A DNA stretch of 64,000 nt from contig NZ_LT594324.1 in NCBI RefSeq assembly GCF_900089605.1, positions 992,001 to 1,056,000 of the forward strand, given 5' to 3'. Within the stretch, counting starts at the first letter, position 1. The number at the start of each line of letters is the position of its first letter. The notes beneath the pieces were generated by a model. The model was not told the DNA's origin. It searched no databases and worked only from the letters and a program-made list of their open reading frames with translations. Positions 37,850-46,615 of the stretch are shown one piece after another. The DNA comes from Micromonospora narathiwatensis (GTDB taxonomy: Bacteria > Actinomycetota > Actinomycetes > Mycobacteriales > Micromonosporaceae). Made by a program: the position numbers and the translations under genes.

Positions 37850-38607
37850 CCGCCTGCGGTGAAGGGGAGAAACGTGGCGATGCCAGCGGCGGACGCTGCG
37901 GTGACGGCTTGGTCGAACGTGCCGCCGGTTGGTGCGAGTAACGCCCAGTCCGACCCGGTCCAGCGCAGATGTACCTCGGTGCTGACCATGACCGGGACCC
38001 CGGAGGCACCGGGGGCTTCTATCAGCAGGCACAGGGCCGCCTCGCCCTCGGTGTAGCTGAGAATCCGGTAGCCCCGCAGGGTGGCGTACAGGGTGCCGAT
38101 GGGCTGCCCGTACGCCACTCCTGCCCGAAGGCGAAGCTCGTCGTACGCCTGCGCGACCTGGACCCGCAGCGCGGGCGCGTCCGGCCCAACTACCTGGGTA
38201 CGCAACGCCGGTTCGAAGACTGCGGGTCCGACCTGCGGGTTGACGCGCACGACGATGTGGACGCTGGCGAGGACCGCACCGGCGCGGTCGTGTGCGAACC
38301 CACGAGCCAGGCCCTTCTCGGTGAGACAGGGGCCCGACTGGTCCGAAACGGGCACCGCTACTCCGGCGACATCGGACCAATCGAGGTCGTGGGGCAGGCC
38401 GGCGCTGGCGCCGCCGGCAGCGCCGGCGGCGGTGTCCGGACCAGCCGGTGCAGCCGGGCGACCCTGCGTGGTGACGGGTCGGGTCGGACCCGTACCGAAC
38501 ACGACCGCCACGGTCACGGCCCCCGCCACCGTCGCGGCGGCCAAACAAATGGCGAGGATACGGCGACGCGTGGTGCGCCGCGCTCGGGTGATGACGTCGT
38601 AGGTCAT
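37846..38607 (-). CDS. Membrane-anchored conjugation protein, VirB8-like position
   Basis: The 253-residue protein has a short basic cytoplasmic start (TRARRTTRRR), one membrane helix (about residues 16-38), an Ala/Gly/Pro linker and a soluble domain of about 170 residues with one Cys pair (SGPCLTEKG, AALCLLIEA). The topology matches VirB8/TcpC-type scaffold proteins. The sequence itself gives no firm family call. It lies between the VirB2-like and TrbL-like genes, with an overlap to the latter. Confidence 0.75.
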   Translation of the reverse strand: MTYDVITRARRTTRRRILAICLAAATVAGAVTVAVVFGTGPTRPVTTQGRPAAPAGPDTAAGAAGGASAGLPHDLDWSDVAGVAVPVSDQSGPCLTEKGLARGFAHDRAGAVLASVHIVVRVNPQVGPAVFEPALRTQVVGPDAPALRVQVAQAYDELRLRAGVAYGQPIGTLYATLRGYRILSYTEGEAALCLLIEAPGASGVPVMVSTEVHLRWTGSDWALLAPTGGTFDQAVTAASAAGIATFLPFTAGG

Positions 38608-38610
38608 GAC

Positions 38611-38907
38611 TCAGCCCGGCAGGACCGCGCCGACGACGACCGCCGCGACCGCGCCGCAGGTCAGTCCGGCCAGCACCCAGGGGATGCCCGCCGCGCCGTC
38701 GGCGGCGAACGCCGACCGGTTACGGCGCCCGACGGCCATCATGATCCCGCAGACGAGCAGGCCGCCGACGCCCGCGACGATGAGGATCCACTTCATCCAG
38801 CCGATGAACAGGTCCCCGGCGGCCTCCAGGCCGGGCGGTGCGGCCGGCGGGGGCGTGGGCGCGGCCACGAGTTCGATCGCGGCCCCGGCGAGGTAGTGAG
38901 CAAGCAC
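38611..38907 (-). CDS. Small two-helix membrane protein, VirB2/TrbC-like
   Basis: The 98-residue protein starts at GTG 38907 behind TTTAGGAGA. It has a hydrophobic N-terminal segment, then a Pro/Ala-rich part and two membrane helices (WMKWILIVAGVGGLLVCGIM and GIPWVLAGLTCGAVAAVVVG). This size and topology fit the pilin-type or channel subunit at the start of type IV secretion operons. It is the first gene of the minus-strand operon. Confidence 0.75.
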   Translation of the reverse strand: MLAHYLAGAAIELVAAPTPPPAAPPGLEAAGDLFIGWMKWILIVAGVGGLLVCGIMMAVGRRNRSAFAADGAAGIPWVLAGLTCGAVAAVVVGAVLPG

Positions 38908-39008
38908 AGCAGTCTCCTAAAGGTCACGATGCCCCGGTTGGGCGCATCTGCCAGGGACCTTGACGAGGCGGGGCTGACGGCAGCGTTGACGTTGGTGTAG
39001 CCGCTACC

Positions 39009-39032
39009 GCTACCGCTGCTACCAGCGGTAGC
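39009..39032. repeat. Inverted repeat between divergent conjugation operons
   Basis: GCTACCGCT (39009-39017) and AGCGGTAGC (39024-39032) are perfect inverted repeats with a 6-base spacer, within a run of CCGCTA/GGTAGC words. They lie in the 160-bp gap between the divergent operons and could bind a regulator of both. Confidence 0.45.
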
Positions 39033-39068
39033 CGGCAGCGGTAACGGCCCTGGGAAGCCGCAACGGTC

Positions 39069-39659
39069 GTGGCCATGAACGCGCGACCTCAAGCAGCAGT
39101 CGCCCTGACGCTCTCGCTGGCCGTTGCCGGCTGTGCTGCCAGCGGCGAGACCGCACCGGCCACGCCGAGCACCACCAGGGCCACGTCCACCGCGGCGCCG
39201 GCCAGCATGGCTGCACCGGTACGGCCGCCAGCGCAGCCCGGGTTCGCCTACGCCGATCCCGAGGAGGTATGCCGCCGGTTCGTGGCAGCCCTGTACGGCG
39301 CCGATACCCGTAGCGATGCTGGGCCTGGCGACGCCTTCCGGCGGGCCGTCCGCTTCGCCAGCGGGACGTTGGCCGGGCAGAGCGCGGCCGCAGAGCGCGA
39401 CGGCCGATGGCTGGCCTGGTCTGCCCACCGTGCCTACCTTGACGCGCTCGTGGAGCCTTTCGTCGACGCTCAGCTGCCGCCGGACACGGCGATCACTGCC
39501 CGGCGCGCGGTCCGCGTGACCGCCACCGCGATCGGCGAGGACGGGTGGCGGGGTTGGACCGAGCACAGCGTCGCCGACTGCGTCCTGCACCGTGGCGGCC
39601 CCGACGGGCCCGGGTGGCGGGTCACCGACTACGAGATCCGCCAGGCAGGGCTGCGGTGA
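39069..39659 (+). CDS. Putative lipoprotein of the conjugation region
   Basis: The 196-residue protein (GTG 39069 or ATG 39075) has a lipoprotein signal peptide ending in the lipobox LAVAGCAAS. A Thr/Ala/Pro-rich linker follows, then a domain of about 120 residues (VCRRFVAALYGADT...GWRGWTEHSVADCVLH) that resembles small extracytoplasmic domains of transfer proteins. It is divergent from the secretion operon and overlaps the wall-hydrolase gene by GTGA, so the two probably act together at the cell surface. Confidence 0.75.
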   Translation: MAMNARPQAAVALTLSLAVAGCAASGETAPATPSTTRATSTAAPASMAAPVRPPAQPGFAYADPEEVCRRFVAALYGADTRSDAGPGDAFRRAVRFASGTLAGQSAAAERDGRWLAWSAHRAYLDALVEPFVDAQLPPDTAITARRAVRVTATAIGEDGWRGWTEHSVADCVLHRGGPDGPGWRVTDYEIRQAGLR

Positions 39660-40705
39660 CTCGTCTGTGGCCCCTTCTGGTCGGGGGCATCGCCGTCGTG
39701 GTGCTCGCGCCGCTGGCGCTGGTAGTGCTCGTCGGCCTCGTAGTGCTCGGAGCCAACCCGGCGACGGCGTGCACCGTCAGCCCGCCCACCGCATCGGCCA
39801 GCTCCACGCCGGGGTGGAGCGGCCAGGGTCCGTGGAACGCCGAGCAGGTCGGCAACGCCGCAGTCATCGTGTCCGTCGGCGCCGAGATGGGAGTGCCCCG
39901 CTACGGCTGGGAGATAGCCGTGGCGACCGCGATGCAGGAGTCAACACTGCGCAATCTCGGCCACCTGGGCGTGGACAACGACCACGACTCCCTCGGGCTG
40001 TTCCAGCAGCGACCCAGCCAGGGCTGGGGCACCCCGGAGCAGATCCTCGACCCCCGCTACGCGTCCCGGAGGTTCTACGAGCACCTGGTCAAGGTCGACG
40101 GCTGGCAGAACATGCCGCTCACCCAGGTCGCGCAGGCCGTGCAGAGATCGGCGTACCCCAACGCTTACGCAAAGTGGCAACCCGAGGCGCAGCAACTCGT
40201 CGGGCTGATCGGTGACGGCTTGAACATCGTCTGCACCAGCGACGGCGGCGACGGACTCCCGCCTCTGGACGAGGCGGGCCTGCCCGACGGCTTCACCCTG
40301 CCCACGGACCCGCAGCTGCGGGCCGTCGTCTCCTTCGCACTCGCTCAACGGGGTAAGCCGTACGTGTGGGGCGCTGAGGGACCAGACAGTTACGACTGCT
40401 CGGGGTTGATGATGGCGGCGTGGGCCAACGGTGGCGTGAAGATCCCGAGGGTCACCGCCGACCAGGTTCACACCGGCGTCGCCGTCACTACTCTTGCGGC
40501 GATGCGGCCTGGAGACCTGATCTTCATACCCGGCTCTGACGGCACCACGTCGCGGCCCGGGCACGTCGGTATGTACATCGGCGCCGACCGTCGTGGCAGC
40601 CAGTACCTGATCCATGCGCCGAGGAGCGGTGATGTCGTCAAGGTCGTTCCCGTCACCACCTGGAGCCGGCAGGTCGCCGCGATCCGACGGCCAATGAGCC
40701 CCTGA
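39656..40705 (+). CDS. Bifunctional wall hydrolase: lysozyme-like plus NlpC/P60
   Basis: The protein is 349 residues from GTG 39656. An N-terminal membrane anchor (LLVGGIAVVVLAPLALVVLV) is followed by a transglycosylase-like domain (VATAMQESTLRNLGHLGVDN, LGLFQQRPSQGWG with the catalytic-region Glu in MQES). The C-terminal NlpC/P60 domain has the Cys nucleophile in SYDCSGLMM and the His in GHVGMYIG. Such enzymes open the peptidoglycan for the conjugation machinery, as VirB1-like proteins do. Confidence 0.93.
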   Translation: MTRLWPLLVGGIAVVVLAPLALVVLVGLVVLGANPATACTVSPPTASASSTPGWSGQGPWNAEQVGNAAVIVSVGAEMGVPRYGWEIAVATAMQESTLRNLGHLGVDNDHDSLGLFQQRPSQGWGTPEQILDPRYASRRFYEHLVKVDGWQNMPLTQVAQAVQRSAYPNAYAKWQPEAQQLVGLIGDGLNIVCTSDGGDGLPPLDEAGLPDGFTLPTDPQLRAVVSFALAQRGKPYVWGAEGPDSYDCSGLMMAAWANGGVKIPRVTADQVHTGVAVTTLAAMRPGDLIFIPGSDGTTSRPGHVGMYIGADRRGSQYLIHAPRSGDVVKVVPVTTWSRQVAAIRRPMSP

Positions 40706-40850
40706 CCTTTCAAACCTCTGCAGCTGCGTCGGTCGGTGTCGGATTTAAGACTGCGGGTGGCTCAGGAACACCCTAGCCTGAGGCGACTTCATGATCCGTT
40801 CAGTCCAAGCAACTCCCGGTGCCGCAGGCAGAGCAATCGCCTAACCGGCG

Positions 40851-41843
40851 GTGCTAGATATTACGGTGCGTCACCGACGCGGCACCCTTCCCGGCACTAT
40901 CAGTAACTTGGCGGACCGAATGACCTCGTGTGCGAGCGACACCTACAGCCCGAGAGAAGTGAACTCACGGCTTCAGGAGTTGGGTTTCCGGGAGCACCTG
41001 GCGCAGACGATCTATGGCACTGTCGCCTTTTTCGTTCGCCGCCAGAACGACGACGAGGCCGGCAGCCTCCTCCTACATGGTGTTGCATCCGACGCGACCA
41101 CCTGGACTCCCATGCTGCAGTGTGCCGCTGAGTTGGGTGTTGACCTAGGCAACCTAGTGCTCGTGGATCTGCCCTGCTTCGGAAAGTCCGAGAATCGCCT
41201 CGATACCATGTGGATTCCTGAAGTCGGTGACATGCTCATCTCGGAGATGACCACTTTGGGTTTCCTAAGAGTAAGGCTCATCGGGCATTCTATGGGCGGG
41301 TTTCTCGCCCTTGATATGGCGGCGAGGTTCCATGAGCATGCGACTTCGGTCCACGTTGCTGCCGGATCCTACTTTGCAATTCTTAACACCATTAAGCGGC
41401 CCATTCGAAACATCTTCCGCAATCCAGGAACCGCGCTCCTCTGGAATAGCTACTGGTTGCTGTGTCTAATGGGCCGGACGGGCACCATGATGGTCAGGAC
41501 CGCCGCAGCCGTCCTCGGCCCGCGCGTGGTGATTGCTCCCTTCGTTGCCAAGCCGACGAAGCTTCGTCGGCAGATAGCCGAGGTGATGCTGTCCCAGCTC
41601 AACCCGCGAGGAGTTGTGCTAACCGCGAGAAACGGCCCGGCGTATGATGCCGTCACGACATGGGGAAGCATCCGGGTTCCTCTCGTGGCGGTGTTCGGCC
41701 AAAAAGACCGGATGGTCACCCGATGGGACGCTGAGGAATTAAGCCAGGTGAATCCATCGGCCCGCATAGCATGGGTCGACGATGCCGGCCACATGCTAAT
41801 TGTCGAACGGCCTGCAGCCGTCCTGCGTGCCTTGGGTCTTTAG
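40851..41843 (+). CDS. Alpha/beta hydrolase
   Basis: The protein is about 330 residues from GTG 40851 (GTG 40866 and ATG 40920 are alternatives). It has SLLLHGVASDATTW (oxyanion-hole loop), VLVDLPCFGKSE, the nucleophile elbow IGHSMGGFLAL, the acid-region VAVFGQKDRMV and the catalytic His in DDAGHMLIVERP. The catalytic triad is therefore complete. The substrate is unknown. Base composition is visibly less GC-rich than the flanking conjugation genes. It is followed without a gap by a membrane protein and a fatty-acid-modifying methyltransferase, so a lipid substrate is a reasonable guess. Confidence 0.85.
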   Translation: MLDITVRHRRGTLPGTISNLADRMTSCASDTYSPREVNSRLQELGFREHLAQTIYGTVAFFVRRQNDDEAGSLLLHGVASDATTWTPMLQCAAELGVDLGNLVLVDLPCFGKSENRLDTMWIPEVGDMLISEMTTLGFLRVRLIGHSMGGFLALDMAARFHEHATSVHVAAGSYFAILNTIKRPIRNIFRNPGTALLWNSYWLLCLMGRTGTMMVRTAAAVLGPRVVIAPFVAKPTKLRRQIAEVMLSQLNPRGVVLTARNGPAYDAVTTWGSIRVPLVAVFGQKDRMVTRWDAEELSQVNPSARIAWVDDAGHMLIVERPAAVLRALGL

Positions 41844-41844
41844 C

Positions 41845-43086
41845 GTGACGACGCTAGCGCGCCGAGTCGTCACTGTCATCGATGCTATTCTCCCAACCAG
41901 AGGATCGAAGCGCGGCCTCGACAACGTCCGATTGGCTGCCTGGCCGTTGCTGGTCTTCGCACTAACGATGGCGTTAACCGCCGCTTTTGGGGTGGCTAGA
42001 GAAAGCGGCTGCCAGGGGTTCCGAGCGTTCCTGGGCTCCCTCCTGCTGCGCCAAGGTGAGCCCCCGAACTGCCGCAGCGTCGCTTTCCTGGTCGACATAC
42101 CCACCGTCATCCTTTCGCTGACGGCGCCGTTCGCTGCCATCGCCTACCTGACTATCCTGCGCAGGTTGGAAAGTCTGGTCCCAGACCTTCAGCGCACCGG
42201 CCTGCTGCCCGATGACGCCGACACCGCCGCCAAGTATCAGGTCCTGCGGCAGTGGCTTCACCAGCTTCTGCCTAGGGGATGGAAGAGCTGTGTCCTGTTC
42301 GCCGTTTCGGCGATGATGACGGTCTGGCTCTACACGCGAAACCTTGAATCCGGCGGGATCTTCCAGGCTCTGGCCAGTCCGGCTGTCCCCGAGGAAATGC
42401 TCCGAGACCACTGGTGGGCCGATTATCGCCAACATCCCGTGTTGGCAGTGCACTGTATCTTGGTCGGCACCATCGGAGTGCACTACGCCCTGGCTAGCGC
42501 CTGGCTGTACGCCCTGGTAGGTCGGCACTTGCTGAGCCGATCGAGACGCAAGTCCCTGGCGTTCCGGGTGCGGTACGTCCCACGCTGGCGAGATAGGAGC
42601 TTCGGCTGGTCACCGGCGATCGCACTGATCATGCTCAGCTACGCCTCGACAATTAACTTCGCGATCTCGATGATCGCCGTCTTCGACATGTTGCAGACAG
42701 GCTCCTTCAACCGGACCGTTGCCGGGGCGTTCGCCACGCTCGGTGTCCTCACCGATCTCACCCTCGTGATCCTCACCCTGAACGACGTAGGCAAAGTGCA
42801 TCAGGGCGTCCGTTCGTCCGTGCGGAAGTCTGTGGCGCGTGGGCTGGACAAAGCCGAGGCATCCCGCGAGCAGCGCACCCGCCAGCGCCGGCCGATCCGC
42901 AACGGACGCTCGCGATCCCACTCGGTAGCCACGAGGCGCGAGGTGAACATCATTCTGGCGGCGAGGGACCTCGATAGCTGGCCGGCCCTACCCATCAGCA
43001 ACCTGCCGCTCGGCCTCCTCAAAGTAGCCCCGGGCGTCTACGCCATCATCCAGCTCACCCGCACACTCACCGGCGGATCGTCATGA
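41845..43086 (+). CDS. Polytopic membrane protein, unknown
   Basis: The protein is 413 residues from GTG 41845, one base after the hydrolase stop. About six membrane helices are visible (for example AAWPLLVFALTMALTAAFGV, DIPTVILSLTAPFAAIAYLT, SPAIALIMLSYASTINFAIS), with cytoplasmic basic stretches (REQRTRQRRPIRNGRSRS). I do not recognise the family. The tight packing between hydrolase and methyltransferase suggests one membrane-associated pathway. Confidence 0.75.
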   Translation: MTTLARRVVTVIDAILPTRGSKRGLDNVRLAAWPLLVFALTMALTAAFGVARESGCQGFRAFLGSLLLRQGEPPNCRSVAFLVDIPTVILSLTAPFAAIAYLTILRRLESLVPDLQRTGLLPDDADTAAKYQVLRQWLHQLLPRGWKSCVLFAVSAMMTVWLYTRNLESGGIFQALASPAVPEEMLRDHWWADYRQHPVLAVHCILVGTIGVHYALASAWLYALVGRHLLSRSRRKSLAFRVRYVPRWRDRSFGWSPAIALIMLSYASTINFAISMIAVFDMLQTGSFNRTVAGAFATLGVLTDLTLVILTLNDVGKVHQGVRSSVRKSVARGLDKAEASREQRTRQRRPIRNGRSRSHSVATRREVNIILAARDLDSWPALPISNLPLGLLKVAPGVYAIIQLTRTLTGGSS

Positions 43087-43102
43087 CGGGAGGACGAGTT
43101 TC

Positions 43103-44395
43103 TTGGAAGCGCTACGACGCGAAGACGTTATCACCCTGCACTCAGATTGGGCGCATTTGCGCGTTCGTCCGCTTAGCCCCGTTTTGCAGAGGCTCGTAAT
43201 CAAGGCCTTCGTGGCTACACTCGACCGCTCTCGGCAGAGCCTCGTCTACGGGTCTGCCGGGCAGCGGCGCGAAGATCTGCCCAGCATTACCGTGACTGAT
43301 CCCGGCGATTTCGCGGCCAGGTTACTACATGCCGGGACGCTAGGATTTGGGGAGGCTTTCATTGAAGGATCATGGCGGGGCGGCGACGGCACAGGGTCCC
43401 TAAGGGAAGAAACGGATGAGGTGGTCGACTGGCTGGCAGTGTATGCGGACAAACTGGCGGCCCGGGAACCGGCCGCATCCTTTGCCGGCCGACTAGGATG
43501 GCGTTGGCGATTGCCTAGAGCCGTGACCAATACGAAAGATGGATCACGGCGCAACGTTGCCTTGCACTACGATCTGCCTCCCGAATTTTTCCGCCTGTTC
43601 CTCGATCCCGGCCTCACCTATTCCTGTGCCGACTTCAGGCGGGCAAACAGCCTTGAAGCGGCTCAACTCCACAAGATTAACGGACTTTTAGACCTTGCGG
43701 AGGTGCGGTCAGGGTGTCGCCTTCTCGACGTGGGTTGCGGGTGGGGCAGTCTCCTAGCGGAGGCTGCGGCGCGAGGGGCAGAGAGCACCGGGATCACGGT
43801 GTCCCGCCGGCAGTACGAGTACTGTTTGAGCAGGTTCGGCGGCGCTACAGGGTTCGGTGCGGCTAGCGTCTTGCTAGAGGACTATCGCGACCATTCCGGA
43901 GAATATGACTCTATAACGTCGGTCGAGATGATCGAGGCGGTTGGCTCTGCATACTGGGTGGGTTTCTTCCGTAAACTCGGTTCCCTGTTGGCATCAGACG
44001 GCACAATCGCCCTTCAGGTAATTACCTTCCCCGACGGGCGGATGAAGCGGTCAATCGGCAATTACTCGTGGGTCGACCGGTATATTTTCCCGGGTGGGGA
44101 GCTGACCAGCATCGAGGAGATCGACCGGATCCTCCAGCGGCACACCGGACTGGAACTCACAGAAACCCGTCGCTTATCCTCGTCGTATGCTCGGACGCTT
44201 CGGGATTGGCGCCACCAGTTCTGCGCCCGACTGGAAGACGTTCAAAAGCTGGGCTTCGACGAACGGTTCATCCGGGTATGGGCGCTGTACTTGGCGTACT
44301 TCGAGGCAGGCTTCCGCGTACGGTACCTGGACGTGTGGCAGTGCCAACTCAGACCGAAGAGGCCCATCTCAACCTCGGGCTTGCAGCTTTATTGA
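43103..44395 (+). CDS. Cyclopropane-fatty-acyl-phospholipid synthase family methyltransferase
   Basis: The protein is 430 residues from TTG 43103, behind GGGAGGA. An N-terminal SCP2-like region (LGFGEAFIEGSWRGGD) precedes the SAM-binding domain: NVALHYDLPPEFFRLFLDPG, LTYSCADFRRANSLEAAQLH, LLDVGCGWGSLLAEAAARGA and TSVEMIEAVGSAYW. These are the hallmark motifs of Cfa-type enzymes, which methylate or cyclopropanate unsaturated acyl chains in phospholipids. Which modification is made cannot be told. It is the third gene of the lower-GC trio. Confidence 0.93.
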   Translation: MEALRREDVITLHSDWAHLRVRPLSPVLQRLVIKAFVATLDRSRQSLVYGSAGQRREDLPSITVTDPGDFAARLLHAGTLGFGEAFIEGSWRGGDGTGSLREETDEVVDWLAVYADKLAAREPAASFAGRLGWRWRLPRAVTNTKDGSRRNVALHYDLPPEFFRLFLDPGLTYSCADFRRANSLEAAQLHKINGLLDLAEVRSGCRLLDVGCGWGSLLAEAAARGAESTGITVSRRQYEYCLSRFGGATGFGAASVLLEDYRDHSGEYDSITSVEMIEAVGSAYWVGFFRKLGSLLASDGTIALQVITFPDGRMKRSIGNYSWVDRYIFPGGELTSIEEIDRILQRHTGLELTETRRLSSSYARTLRDWRHQFCARLEDVQKLGFDERFIRVWALYLAYFEAGFRVRYLDVWQCQLRPKRPISTSGLQLY

Positions 44396-44609
44396 TCGCC
44401 GTCGACCATGGAGCCCGGCTTGGCATCATCCCGTTGGCCGGTCCGTCCAGGAAGCACGCCTCTATCGCTGCCATCCGACCACATGTCGCACTTCTTCCTG
44501 CGGAACTCCACCGGTGGAGTCAGTGATGCTTTCCGTCGTGATCATGCTAGTCGGTTGGTGCAGCAAGCCCGGAGATCGATAGGGGTGAGGCCCCCGGCAA
44601 GACGGCAAT

Positions 44610-44969
44610 TGACCAAGATCCCCAACCGTGCCTCGCCGTGCTGCCTTACCAGGGCGAGCCCTGTCCAGCGGAGCCCTGAACCACCTGGCCGACCTCGTGG
44701 GTCAGCACCGCAACCAAGATCGGTCCGCCTAGCCGCTGGTCAGCTCCGGCCGGCAGGAGCTTCTCGCCCTGGCGCATCCTGCACGACGGCGATACCTACA
44801 CCCAGCCAAGCCGCAAGAACTGCTGGCATCTCGCCGACGCGTCGGCGACGCCACCCGCACGGGCATGCAGCACCTGCTCCACCGCGCGAAGTGGGACGGC
44901 GACGCGACCCGCGACGACGTGCGCGATTACGTGGTCGGCCAGCTATGCCGACGGTGCCTGCGCCAATAG
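44610..44969 (+). pseudogene. Fragments of two decayed transposase N-termini
   Basis: Around 44630-44790, pieces in shifting frames read LPYQGEP, SSGALNHLADLVGQHRNQ and ILHDGDTYTQ, resembling the N-terminus of IS5-like HTH transposases. At 44810-44969, KNCWHLADA in one frame and TRTGMQHLLHRAKWDGDATR plus DDVRDYVVGQL in the next resemble the N-terminus of IS701-family transposases. Both are frameshifted and truncated. The rest of the 44396-44942 gap shows no intact gene. Confidence 0.55.
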
Positions 44970-45746
44970 CGCGAACATCAGGAGCGCCCCAGCGATGAGG
45001 AACGGCCCCATCGGGATCTGTGTTTGGGGATGTGCCCGCCTGCTTGCCAAGAGGACCACTCCCGCCAAACCCGAGCCCAAGAAACCCAAGAGCACGCCTC
45101 CCAACGCGCTGCCCCAGCCCCACCAGCCCAGCAGGGCGGTCAACGAGAAAAGCAGCTTGGTGTCGCCGAGGCCCATACCGCGACTGCCCAGAACCAGTCC
45201 GAGGCTCAGGAACACCAGGGCGCTGACGATCGCGCAGATCGCCGCACTGAGCAGCCGGTCCCACGACCCGCTGGCAGCCGCGTCGACCGTGAGCAGGACG
45301 AGCACACCAGCAGCAGCCGGGAGGGTCAGCACGTCAGGTAGGCGGTGCACCTGAGCGTCGATGAACGCGAGCGGCACGGCACATCCGGCCCACCACAGGC
45401 CAGCCAGCATCACCGGGATCGTTGGAGCGGCGAGTACGACTATGACCACCGCTACCGCGACGCAGAGCTCCAGCAGGTACGGAACGGCACCAACTCGATG
45501 CCGATACCGGCCACATCGACCGCCCGGCAGCAGCGCGGTCCAGCCAGGGCCGGTCGGACTTACCTCAACCCCGCAGCGACCGCAGGTACGCCGGCTGGCC
45601 TGGCCCGCCGGTACGGTCAGTCGAACGACCAGCCAACGCAACGGTGGCGTTACAGCGAGGATGAGCAGGAGCGACCCAATCCGGGCCGGCGCACGAGGTT
45701 CGCTGCCCGGGCGCGCCGTTGACAGCAGTTCCTGCGGGGCGCTCAT
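44943..45746 (-). CDS. Prepilin peptidase (A24 family)
   Basis: The 267-residue membrane protein has the two catalytic aspartates of the family: FIDAQVHRLPDVLT (Asp before LPD) and GMGLGDTKLLFSL (GxGDxK). A Cys pair, CGRCGVEV, after the first helix resembles the zinc site of PilD/TadV relatives. It should process the Flp-like pilin and TadE-like pseudopilins of the Tad operon that begins at 49.5 kb on the other strand. It is joined to the MpaB-like gene by an ATGA overlap. Confidence 0.92.
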   Translation of the reverse strand: MSAPQELLSTARPGSEPRAPARIGSLLLILAVTPPLRWLVVRLTVPAGQASRRTCGRCGVEVSPTGPGWTALLPGGRCGRYRHRVGAVPYLLELCVAVAVVIVVLAAPTIPVMLAGLWWAGCAVPLAFIDAQVHRLPDVLTLPAAAGVLVLLTVDAAASGSWDRLLSAAICAIVSALVFLSLGLVLGSRGMGLGDTKLLFSLTALLGWWGWGSALGGVLLGFLGSGLAGVVLLASRRAHPQTQIPMGPFLIAGALLMFALLAQAPSA

Positions 45747-46615
45747 GCCCTGCTTCGGTTGCTCAGGGGATCCTGCTGCGGGCCGAGCTGGCTAATCTCG
45801 TACCCGTCGGGGTAGGTCTTGGTCTTGATCCCGTCAGCGAACAACGCTGTCGTCCGCGGCCTGCCGAACCAGCGCTGCAGCTGGGAACGCACCTTCAGCG
45901 CGAGGTGCAGACCAGCCCTGACGGGCCAGGCGGGCGGAGCGACCTGCATCGCGGCTCGCAGCCGTTCGTCGTACATGGCGCTGACCAGCGCGTTGCCCAG
46001 CGGTGTGAGCGGCCCTGGGATGCGGGTGAGCATCAGCATGCGGGTGGCCCGTTCGATGGCCGCCGCGTCGTCGTTCGGCTTCAGGTGAGCAGCGTCGTGG
46101 GCATCGAACCAGGTCTCGAACGCCCCGTAGGAGCCGGGGATGTCGGTGATGCCCATCCGGCGACCGAGCTCCCGGTAGAAGAGGTAGGTGGCCTGCCGCT
46201 CGTGGCAGCATGGGCGGCGCCAGCCGTAGCGCTGCAGCCACCGGGTCGGGATCACCACCAGGCAGCCGAGGACGTAGAGGTAGTCGTCGTTGCTGATGTC
46301 GTACGGGCGGTGGATTTGGTTGACGCGTCGTAGCGCGTCGCGGCCTCGCGGCTGCTCGAATCCGTTCAGCACCATTTCGTACATCAGGAGACCCGTGTCG
46401 TCGATCCGCTTCTGGGTGCGCTCGGTCAGTTCGCCGGTGGCGGTGTGCACCGCGGCGATTGACGGGACCGAGAACGACCGGTTGAAGGCGAGGTTGAGCC
46501 CGAGTTTCATGTCCCATGGGAACTCGTATCGCAGCATCGTCTGGTAAACGGCCAGGTACTCGCGCTCCGGGTCGAGGGCGCGGATGCGAGCGAGGTTGGC
46601 GTAGCGAGCCTTCAT
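45743..46615 (-). CDS. MpaB-type oxygenase (DUF2236)
   Basis: The 290-residue protein matches the MpaB/Lcp-like oxygenase family: ARYANLARIRALDPEREYLA, YEFPWDMKLGLNLAFNRSFS, ERTQKRIDDTGLLMYEMVLN, ALRRVNQIHRPYDISNDDYL. Conserved His and Arg residues in RVNQIHRPYDISNDDYLYVL likely hold a heme-type cofactor in this family. The substrate is unknown. It overlaps both neighbours (MAB_1171c-like upstream and prepilin peptidase downstream), so all are one operon. Confidence 0.85.
   Translation of the reverse strand: MKARYANLARIRALDPEREYLAVYQTMLRYEFPWDMKLGLNLAFNRSFSVPSIAAVHTATGELTERTQKRIDDTGLLMYEMVLNGFEQPRGRDALRRVNQIHRPYDISNDDYLYVLGCLVVIPTRWLQRYGWRRPCCHERQATYLFYRELGRRMGITDIPGSYGAFETWFDAHDAAHLKPNDDAAAIERATRMLMLTRIPGPLTPLGNALVSAMYDERLRAAMQVAPPAWPVRAGLHLALKVRSQLQRWFGRPRTTALFADGIKTKTYPDGYEISQLGPQQDPLSNRSRA

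Noticed and set aside
37850..38548. Upstream extension of the TrbL-like frame to 719 codons
   Set aside because: It overlaps the whole VirB8-like gene in another frame; the GTG at 37849 with a GTGA overlap is a better start.
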